The translations under genes and the position numbers were made by a program. DNA of 64,000 nt from Bacillus sp. CGMCC 1.16541 (GTDB taxonomy: Bacteria > Bacillota > Bacilli > Bacillales > Bacillaceae_H): NCBI RefSeq assembly GCF_003184905.1, contig NZ_QFRU01000004.1, positions 1-64,000 on the forward strand, read 5' to 3'. A model generated the notes under the pieces. It saw nothing but the letters and a program-made list of their open reading frames with translations. It had not been told where the DNA came from and ran no database searches. Of the stretch, positions 57,884 to 64,000 are shown one piece after another; within the stretch, counting starts at the first letter, position 1, and every line of letters begins with the position of its first letter.

Positions 57884-58019
57884 AAATTGCCAGCTCACTA
57901 ACTCCTTAAAGCTAGCAAACTGGCAATACTCGACAAGTTTATTCTCTTTCGTAAAGACTGTTTTCACAAATGCTGTTGCGAGTGAAGACACAAGGGACAC
58001 TTTTCCGCTTGTGTCTCCG
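57884..58019. other. Two hairpins after the his operon
   Basis: TTGCCAG/CTGGCAA (57884-57926) and AGACACAAG/CTTGTGTCT (about 57988-58017) lie between hisI and the TPR gene. Neither has a good T-run; they may give weak termination of the his transcript. Confidence 0.4.
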
Positions 58020-58036
58020 CCTAAGTACACTTCGAC

Positions 58037-58663
58037 TTATTTATTATGGCGTTCCTGTAAAACAGCTAGTACGTCATCAAGCGGCAGTTTTTGCTCACGA
58101 AGAAGAACAAGTACGTGATAAAGTAAATCAGCCACTTCCCATTTTAATTCATCGTGGTCGCGGTTTTTAGCAGCGATAATGACTTCTCCTGCTTCTTCCC
58201 CGACTTTTTTCAGGATTTTATCCACGCCTTTTTCAAATAAGTACGTTGTATACGCACCTTCTGGCATCTCGACTTCACGCTTGGCAATTAACTCTTCTAA
58301 TACACGTAAAATCGCAAATCGATCATTATCTGCTTGCTTTACGTCACCAACTAACGGCTCATTAAAGCAACTATAAGCGCCTGTATGGCACGCAGGACCA
58401 GTTGGGTCTACTTTCACAACAATTGAATCGCCATCACAATCATATGTCATGCTCACAATTTTTTGTGTGTTACCCGACGTTGCCCCTTTATGCCAAAGCT
58501 CTTGGCGTGAACGACTGTAAAACCATGTTTCACCTGTGTCAATTGATTTTTTCAACGATTCCTCATTCATGTAAGCAAGCGTTAGTACCTCTTTGCTACC
58601 TGCATCTTGGACAATCGCAGGAACAAGACCTTTTTCATCAAATTGAATTTTCTCGATATTCAT
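58037..58663 (-). CDS. hisI: Histidine biosynthesis bifunctional HisIE
   Basis: A bifunctional enzyme of 208 residues: phosphoribosyl-AMP cyclohydrolase at the N terminus (about 1-115, with [23 protein letters not shown] region and metal Cys/His in [20 protein letters not shown]) and phosphoribosyl-ATP pyrophosphatase at the C terminus (about 120-208, [12 protein letters not shown]). Together they carry out steps 2 and 3 of histidine synthesis. The start overlaps the hisF stop by four bases. It is the last gene of the his operon. Confidence 0.97.
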   Translation of the reverse strand: MNIEKIQFDEKGLVPAIVQDAGSKEVLTLAYMNEESLKKSIDTGETWFYSRSRQELWHKGATSGNTQKIVSMTYDCDGDSIVVKVDPTGPACHTGAYSCFNEPLVGDVKQADNDRFAILRVLEELIAKREVEMPEGAYTTYLFEKGVDKILKKVGEEAGEVIIAAKNRDHDELKWEVADLLYHVLVLLREQKLPLDDVLAVLQERHNK

Positions 58664-59418
58664 CGTACTTCCACTCCTTGCGTTCTTACGTAGTTTTTAA
58701 TTTCTTTTACAGACGTTTCTTTGTAGTGAAAGATAGATGCCGCTAGCGCTGCGTCAGCTTTCCCATCAACATAAGCATCTACAAAGTGCTGCCCGTTCCC
58801 AGCACCACCTGAAGCAATAACGGGAACCGTTACGGCTTCACTCACCCCTTTTGTGAGTGGTACATCAAATCCACTTTTCTCTCCGTCACGGTCCATGCTC
58901 GTTAATAAAATTTCACCCGCACCACGTTTCACCGCTTCTTTTGCCCACTCAATGACTTCCCAGTCTGTTACGTTGCGTCCACCATGTGTGTAAACTCGCC
59001 ATGAACCGAGCTTATCGTCATATTTGGCATCGATGGCTACAACAATGCATTGCGTACCAAAGAAATCAGCTCCTTCTGTAATGAGCCCTGGGTTTAAAAC
59101 AGCAGCTGTATTTAGTGATACTTTATCCGCTCCAGCTCGCAAAATACGCTTCATATCTTCTAATGAATTAATTCCTCCACCGACCGTAAAAGGAATAGCC
59201 AATTGAGAAGCCACTTCTTCCACTACGTGCACCATCGTTTTACGTCCTTCGTGTGAAGCCGAAATATCTAAAAATACGAGCTCATCTGCTCCTTCTTTAT
59301 CATAAAATTTAGCTAACTCGACTGGGTCGCCCGCATCGCGTAGCTCTACGAACTGAACACCTTTCACAACACGACCTTCTTTCACATCAAGGCACGGAAT
59401 AATACGTTTTGTAATCAT
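58660..59418 (-). CDS. hisF: Imidazole glycerol phosphate synthase cyclase subunit HisF
   Basis: A (beta/alpha)8 barrel of 252 residues that uses ammonia from HisH to close the imidazole ring. The catalytic aspartates are in [13 protein letters not shown] (Asp11) and LLTSMDRDG (Asp130), and phosphate-binding loops include [11 protein letters not shown]. It overlaps hisA upstream (59415-59418) and hisI downstream by four bases each, so translation is coupled through the operon. Confidence 0.98.
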   Translation of the reverse strand: MITKRIIPCLDVKEGRVVKGVQFVELRDAGDPVELAKFYDKEGADELVFLDISASHEGRKTMVHVVEEVASQLAIPFTVGGGINSLEDMKRILRAGADKVSLNTAAVLNPGLITEGADFFGTQCIVVAIDAKYDDKLGSWRVYTHGGRNVTDWEVIEWAKEAVKRGAGEILLTSMDRDGEKSGFDVPLTKGVSEAVTVPVIASGGAGNGQHFVDAYVDGKADAALAASIFHYKETSVKEIKNYVRTQGVEVR

Positions 59419-60152
59419 GGAGCACTCACCTCTTTAAGCGCTTCTGTTACCGTAAACTTGTTTGTGTAAAGTGCTTTTCCAACAATAGCACCGATTACAC
59501 CTTCTGATGCGTATTCTTGTAGCGCACGTAAATCATGAAGAGCACTGACACCACCTGATGCAATGACACCTCTTTTAGTTGCGCGTGCCATTTCAACAAT
59601 TCCTTCGACGTTTGGGCCTGACAGCATACCATCTGTTGAAATATCGGTGAAGATGAATGTTTCTGCTCCTGCACTTGCTAGTTCTTGACCAAGCTCAGTT
59701 GCTTTTACCGTTGATGTTTGTAGCCACCCCTCTGTTGCAACGTACCCATCACGTGCATCAATTCCAATCGCAATTTTCGATCCGTATTCACGAAGCATCT
59801 TTTTCACAAACGCTGGATCTGAAATAGCAGCACTTCCTAAAATGACACGATCAATCCCATTTTCTAAGTAGTATGCTACATCTTCTTCTGAACGAATACC
59901 TCCACCAATTTGAACGTTCACACCTAGCTTCTTTTTCACGTCTAATACAAAACGATCATTCACACGCTTTGCTTCTTTTGCTCCATCTAAATCAACCATA
60001 TGAATCCAGCTTGCTCCTTCATTTGCAAACTGCGTCGCCATATCAACTGGAGAATCACCGTACACCGTTTCTTGGTTGTAATCGCCTTGAAGAAGACGAA
60101 CGCATTTTCCGCCGCGCATATCAATTGCTGGATAAATTGTGAAGTTGCTCAT
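59415..60152 (-). CDS. hisA: Phosphoribosylformimino-5-aminoimidazole carboxamide ribotide isomerase HisA
   Basis: A (beta/alpha)8 barrel of 245 residues, related to HisF. The catalytic Asp8 is in [14 protein letters not shown] and the second Asp in [10 protein letters not shown]. It opens the ribose of ProFAR. The gene starts 5 bases after the hisH stop and overlaps hisF by four bases. Confidence 0.98.
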   Translation of the reverse strand: MSNFTIYPAIDMRGGKCVRLLQGDYNQETVYGDSPVDMATQFANEGASWIHMVDLDGAKEAKRVNDRFVLDVKKKLGVNVQIGGGIRSEEDVAYYLENGIDRVILGSAAISDPAFVKKMLREYGSKIAIGIDARDGYVATEGWLQTSTVKATELGQELASAGAETFIFTDISTDGMLSGPNVEGIVEMARATKRGVIASGGVSALHDLRALQEYASEGVIGAIVGKALYTNKFTVTEALKEVSAP

Positions 60153-60157
60153 CGTTC

Positions 60158-60787
60158 TTAGCCTCTTTTCTCTACAAAATTTGCATAGTTCTGTAACATG
60201 CTCATGCCAAGTGCACTACTCTTTTCAGGGTGAAACTGTGTACCGAACACATTGTTTTTCCCGACAACAGCAGGAACTTGTACATCATAACTACTTGTTG
60301 CTAATACCGCTTCTTGGTCTCCTGTTTTTACATAATAAGAGTGAACAAAATAAACATGACCGTTATCCACACCTTGTAACAATGGTGATTCGTGATGGAA
60401 CGTTAACGAATTCCATCCCATATGAGGAACTTTGTACGTTTCACCTGATGCTTTGACACCAGGAATACGTTCCACTCGTCCTTGCAGCAGACCTAACCCT
60501 TTTGTGACACCATTTTCATCGCTTTCTTCAAAAAGCAATTGCATACCAAGACAAATGCCTAATAACGGCTTGCCGTTCGCTGCTTCTTCTTGGATAAAGC
60601 TTGCTAACCCTGTTTTATGTAGCTGTTCCATTGCATCTTTAAACGAACCAACGCCAGGTAAAATGTAACCTTTTGCTTTTTTCAGCTCATTTACATCTTC
60701 AGAAATGAAATAATCATAATTTAAACGTTCAAGCGCTTTACTTACGCTGTATAAGTTACCCATTCCATAATCGATAATGCCAATCAT
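60158..60787 (-). CDS. hisH: Imidazole glycerol phosphate synthase glutaminase subunit HisH
   Basis: A class I glutamine amidotransferase of 209 residues. The nucleophile cysteine is near residue 79 in [15 protein letters not shown], and the His and Glu are in [10 protein letters not shown]. It feeds ammonia to HisF. It starts directly after the hisB stop and lies 5 bases before hisA. Confidence 0.97.
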   Translation of the reverse strand: MIGIIDYGMGNLYSVSKALERLNYDYFISEDVNELKKAKGYILPGVGSFKDAMEQLHKTGLASFIQEEAANGKPLLGICLGMQLLFEESDENGVTKGLGLLQGRVERIPGVKASGETYKVPHMGWNSLTFHHESPLLQGVDNGHVYFVHSYYVKTGDQEAVLATSSYDVQVPAVVGKNNVFGTQFHPEKSSALGMSMLQNYANFVEKRG

Positions 60788-61372
60788 TTATAACATTCCT
60801 TTCGTAGATGGAACTCCTTTAATACGAGGGTCGACCGTTGTTGCTTCATCTAATGCTCGACCAAGTGCTTTGAAAACTGCTTCAATAATATGGTGTGTGT
60901 TGCGACCGTAGTGAACAATAACATGCAGATTCATACGTGCTTCAAGCGCAAACTTCCATAAAAATTCGTACACAAGCTCTGTATCAAACGTACCAACTTG
61001 GCTCGCTGGAATGTCACCTTTAAATTCAAAGTGTGGGCGATTACTTAAATCGATGACGACTTGTGCTAGTGCGTCATCCATCGGAACAAATGCATTCCCG
61101 TAACGCTTGATTCCTTTTTTATCACCTAACGCGTCTTTTAATGCTGTCCCTAAGCAAATACCAATATCTTCTGTTGTATGGTGACCATCAATTTCTAAAT
61201 CACCGTTTGCTTTTACATCCAAATTAAATTGACCGTGTTTTGTAAACAAGTCAAGCATATGATCTAAAAATGGTACACCTGAATCAATGGATGCTTTCCC
61301 TTCTCCATCAATACCGATTGCTAACTGAATGTCTGTTTCGTTCGTTGTACGCTTAATGCTTGATTCTCTCAT
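60788..61372 (-). CDS. hisB: Imidazoleglycerol-phosphate dehydratase HisB
   Basis: A manganese enzyme of 194 residues with the duplicated half-site motifs DHMLDLFTKHG/DLEIDGHHTTEDIG and HVIVHYGRNTHHIIEA. It dehydrates imidazole glycerol phosphate. ATG at 61372 with GGAGGTA 9 bases upstream matches the B. subtilis length; the longer frame to 61399 includes the ribosome site. It is a monofunctional HisB, with no phosphatase domain attached; histidinol phosphatase must be encoded elsewhere. Confidence 0.97.
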   Translation of the reverse strand: MRESSIKRTTNETDIQLAIGIDGEGKASIDSGVPFLDHMLDLFTKHGQFNLDVKANGDLEIDGHHTTEDIGICLGTALKDALGDKKGIKRYGNAFVPMDDALAQVVIDLSNRPHFEFKGDIPASQVGTFDTELVYEFLWKFALEARMNLHVIVHYGRNTHHIIEAVFKALGRALDEATTVDPRIKGVPSTKGML

Positions 61373-61436
61373 CTTGATGTACCTCCTCGTGTAACTCATC
61401 GTTATTTTTTAAAAGCTTTCGTTTAAAAAAGCTCTG

Positions 61437-62705
61437 CTATTTTTTAAATCTTTCTTCGACTGCTCGTGCATGGGCTTCTAACCCTTCTAATCGTGCAAAA
61501 GCTGCAATTTTATGAACGTCTCGTTCTAATGCTTGTTTGCTATAAGAAATAATGCTTGATTTCTTCACAAATGAATCCACTGACAATGGGCTCGAAAATT
61601 TCGCTGTTCCATTTGTCGGAAGAACATGGTTTGGTCCTGCAAAGTAGTCTCCGACCGGCTCTGAGCTATATCTTCCTAAAAAGATTGCTCCTGCGTGACG
61701 AATGGACCCCACAAGTTCCATCGGATTTTCTGTCATCACTTCTAAATGTTCAGGAGCTAATGCATTAACCGCTTCAATCGCTTCATCAAGTGTTTCAGTG
61801 ACATAGATTGCTCCGTAGTTACGCACAGATTTTTCAGCAATGTCTTTTCGTGGAAGCGTCAATAGTTGTGTTTCCACCTCATCTTTTACAGCTTCAGCTA
61901 GCGTCATAGACGGCGTCACAAGTACACTAGATGCTAGCGCATCATGTTCTGCTTGAGATAAAAGGTCTGCTGCAACTTCATTTGCTTTTGCAGTCTCATC
62001 AGCTAGTACAACAATTTCGCTTGGTCCGGCAATTGAATCAATGTCGACTAACCCGTATACTTCACGTTTTGCTAACGCAACGAAGATATTCCCTGGTCCG
62101 ACAATTTTATCAACCGCTTCAATGGTGTCTGTACCGTAAGCAAGAGCTCCAATCGCTTGTGCCCCACCTACTTTATAAATTTCTTGTACACCTAACTCTG
62201 TTGCTGCGACAAGAACACCTGGAGGTAATGAGCCATCTTTTTGCGGTGGTGAAACCATCACAATTCGCTTAACACCTGCTACTTGAGCAGGAACGACATT
62301 CATTAATACCGACGAAGGATAGGCAGCAAGTCCACCTGGCACGTAAACACCGACGGCATCAAGAGGCGTGACTTTTTGGCCAAGGATCGTGCCATCTTCT
62401 TTTGTTACCATCCAAGATTGTTGCACCATACGCTCGTGATAGTCACGAATGTTTGTCGCTACTTCTCGAATAATTGCTAACATCTCGTCACTTACTTCTG
62501 TATACGCCGCTTTTTTCTCTTCGTCGGTTACTAGTAACGAAGAAAGCTCAACACCATCAAAGCGTTGCGTATACTGTTGCACTGCCTCATCTCCACGCTC
62601 TTTTACATCTGCTAAAATCGTCAGCACTGCTTGACGCTGCTCGTCCGTCCCTTGGTCAATCGTACGTTTTAGGCTAACGTTTTCTGTTATACGTTCAATC
62701 TTCAC
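61437..62705 (-). CDS. hisD: Histidinol dehydrogenase
   Basis: A zinc and NAD enzyme of 422 residues for the last two oxidations of histidine synthesis. Signatures: [52 protein letters not shown] and the late [27 protein letters not shown] (given in part). It lies between hisG and hisB, starts 16 bases after hisG, and is 64 bases before hisB. Confidence 0.98.
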   Translation of the reverse strand: MKIERITENVSLKRTIDQGTDEQRQAVLTILADVKERGDEAVQQYTQRFDGVELSSLLVTDEEKKAAYTEVSDEMLAIIREVATNIRDYHERMVQQSWMVTKEDGTILGQKVTPLDAVGVYVPGGLAAYPSSVLMNVVPAQVAGVKRIVMVSPPQKDGSLPPGVLVAATELGVQEIYKVGGAQAIGALAYGTDTIEAVDKIVGPGNIFVALAKREVYGLVDIDSIAGPSEIVVLADETAKANEVAADLLSQAEHDALASSVLVTPSMTLAEAVKDEVETQLLTLPRKDIAEKSVRNYGAIYVTETLDEAIEAVNALAPEHLEVMTENPMELVGSIRHAGAIFLGRYSSEPVGDYFAGPNHVLPTNGTAKFSSPLSVDSFVKKSSIISYSKQALERDVHKIAAFARLEGLEAHARAVEERFKK

Positions 62706-62721
62706 CGCTTCTCACCTCGTT

Positions 62722-63354
62722 TTATAGTTGCTCAACTACTTCTGCTAGTCGGTTCACAATATCATCAATGCGCTCATCTTTTAAGCGATAACTTACGGGG
62801 TTTACAATGAGACGTGATGTAATATCACCAATATGCCCCATTTCAACAAGTCCGTTTTCCTTTAGCGTGCGGCCAGTTGACACAATATCAACGATACGAT
62901 CTGCTAATCCAATCAAAGGCGCTAATTCAATAGACCCGTTTAACTTAATGATTTCTACTTGCTCTCCTTGTTCACGGAAATACGTAGAGGCGATGTTTGG
63001 ATACTTGGTTGCCACTTTTTGAGCGACCATTGATGTCGTCGTATTGGGTAGTCCAGCAATCGCTAAGTAACATTTGCTAATTTTTAAGTCAAGTAACTCG
63101 TACACATCACGTTCTTCTTCAAGCATCACGTCTTTACCTGCAATTCCTAAGTCCGCTACACCATACTCTACATACGTTGTCACGTCCATTGGTTTTGCTA
63201 AAATAAAGCGCATATTCTCTTCTGGAATATCAATGATTAATTTGCGAGAATCATCAAATTCAGGTGGCAGTTGAAAATTTGCTTTTCGTAACAACTCAGC
63301 TGCTTCTTCAAAGATACGCCCTTTTGGCATTGCAATTGTTAACATCTCACTCAT
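62722..63354 (-). CDS. hisG: ATP phosphoribosyltransferase HisG, short form
   Basis: The catalytic subunit, 210 residues, without the C-terminal regulatory domain of long HisG. Such short enzymes work in complex with HisZ, whose gene is directly upstream and overlaps by four bases. Features: [15 protein letters not shown] at the start and [16 protein letters not shown], the PRPP loop, near residues 155-170. It performs the first, histidine-inhibited step. Confidence 0.97.
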   Translation of the reverse strand: MSEMLTIAMPKGRIFEEAAELLRKANFQLPPEFDDSRKLIIDIPEENMRFILAKPMDVTTYVEYGVADLGIAGKDVMLEEERDVYELLDLKISKCYLAIAGLPNTTTSMVAQKVATKYPNIASTYFREQGEQVEIIKLNGSIELAPLIGLADRIVDIVSTGRTLKENGLVEMGHIGDITSRLIVNPVSYRLKDERIDDIVNRLAEVVEQL

Positions 63355-64000
63355 TTATTCTGCCCCTTTCCTTTTTTACCGATTAAGTATGTGACGTCTT
63401 CAAACGGCTCTGTAAATGTGTCCACATCATCGACACCGACAATATCTTGCATGACAATTCGTTTGCCTTCTGTTCGTTTTTCTTTGGCAACAAGTAACGC
63501 TTCTTCTAAACGTTCTTGGCTGTATAAAATGCAATACACAGGCTCAGGCTGATAGTTCTCTTCGCCTAATGCTTCAATTAAACGATCTAACTGAATCCCA
63601 AATCCTGTTGCTGGTGTTTTTGATTCAAACTTTTCAAGTAATTTGTCATAACGTCCACCGTTTCCAATATGGAAGCCAACGTTTTCGGCAAACACTTCGA
63701 ATAGAATACCTGTGTAATAACTCATATGACTCACTAAGTTAAAATCAATTTTGATTTCTTCCGTTACGCCGTATGCATCGAGCATTTGCCATAACTTTTG
63801 AAGTTCAGCTGCCGCTTGCTTTCCAACTTCATTTTCAACAAGCTCCATTGCTTCAGTGATTTTCAGCTCATCTCCACGTAAGTTTAATAGTTGAAGTAAA
63901 CGTTGCTTATCAATTGATGACAAATTTAAGCTCTTTACATGGTTGCGGTACCCTACATAGTTCTTTTCGTATAAAAAGCGACGCAACACATTTGCACGCT
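63351..64000 (-). CDS. hisZ: ATP phosphoribosyltransferase regulatory subunit HisZ (C-terminal part, cut by window edge)
   Basis: A class II aminoacyl-tRNA synthetase-like protein similar to HisRS but without tRNA charging activity; it activates short HisG and carries histidine feedback control. Only the last about 216 residues are inside the window; the full protein is usually about 390. The HisRS-like motif 3 region is [15 protein letters not shown]. The apparent GTG at 63989 is not a real start, because the frame continues to the window edge as ...RANVLRRF. The stop overlaps the hisG start by four bases. Confidence 0.93.
   Translation of the reverse strand, partial: RANVLRRFLYEKNYVGYRNHVKSLNLSSIDKQRLLQLLNLRGDELKITEAMELVENEVGKQAAAELQKLWQMLDAYGVTEEIKIDFNLVSHMSYYTGILFEVFAENVGFHIGNGGRYDKLLEKFESKTPATGFGIQLDRLIEALGEENYQPEPVYCILYSQERLEEALLVAKEKRTEGKRIVMQDIVGVDDVDTFTEPFEDVTYLIGKKGKGQNK

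Noticed and set aside
62706-64000. T-box or other riboswitch for the his operon
   Set aside because: The operon start lies beyond the window edge; no leader is visible here.

Overview
The window is a low-GC Gram-positive chromosome segment of the Bacillus kind. The evidence is conserved Bacillus gene order (hisZ-hisG-hisD-hisB-hisH-hisA-hisF-hisI; trxB; yvcI-rapZ-yvcK-whiA-crh; clpP; sigL; cggR-gapA-pgk-tpiA-pgm-eno; secG-estA-rnr-smpB-ssrA), GGAGG-type ribosome binding sites with some TTG and GTG starts, and Crh, CggR, CtsR and Fur control sites. The tmRNA tag reads (A)GKSNNNFALAA, which from memory resembles the Priestia (Bacillus) megaterium group. That placement is tentative.

Layout. 1-4.5 kb: an RND efflux pump of the SwrC type, with a 46-codon ORF behind it and a divergent TetR-family regulator; three copies of a TGACYRGTCA-like operator lie between them. 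4.7-5.6 kb: trhO. 5.6-24 kb: an iron island. It holds two siderophore-binding lipoproteins, an ABC importer (two permeases and an ATPase), a complete asbABCDEF-type petrobactin operon, a Btr-like AraC regulator fused to a siderophore-binding domain, an IsdG/HmoA-like monooxygenase and an MFS transporter. Matches to the Fur box precede every iron transcription unit. Inside the island are a LiaG-like protein, a VOC protein and a GNAT protein, apparently unrelated to iron.

24-34 kb: a YvbH-like PH-domain protein, then a beta-glucan utilisation island: secreted GH16 glucanase, cytoplasmic GH30 and GH1 enzymes, a sugar ABC importer without its own ATPase, and a LacI-family regulator. GAAAnCGnTTTC-type palindromes lie before the regulator, the binding protein and the GH16 gene. 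The likely flow is extracellular cleavage of a beta-1,3 or mixed glucan, import of oligosaccharides, and intracellular hydrolysis to glucose.

34-64 kb: conserved housekeeping genes in reverse orientation. These are tmRNA, smpB, rnr, estA, secG, the glycolytic operon, a small thioredoxin-fold protein, sigL, a lipoprotein, tRNA-Arg(CCG), clpP (forward), crh-whiA-yvcK-rapZ-yvcI, trxB, a TPR protein and the his operon, which runs off the right edge inside hisZ.

The most unusual signal is a family of about 125-145 bp repeats inside the glycolytic operon: one after gapA, one after pgk and two in tandem after pgm. Each series starts exactly at the TAA stop codon of the upstream gene. The copies keep paired arms while the arm sequences differ (covariation), which suggests a structured RNA or a mobile element with a stem-loop. 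No insertion sequence, prophage or CRISPR array was seen.
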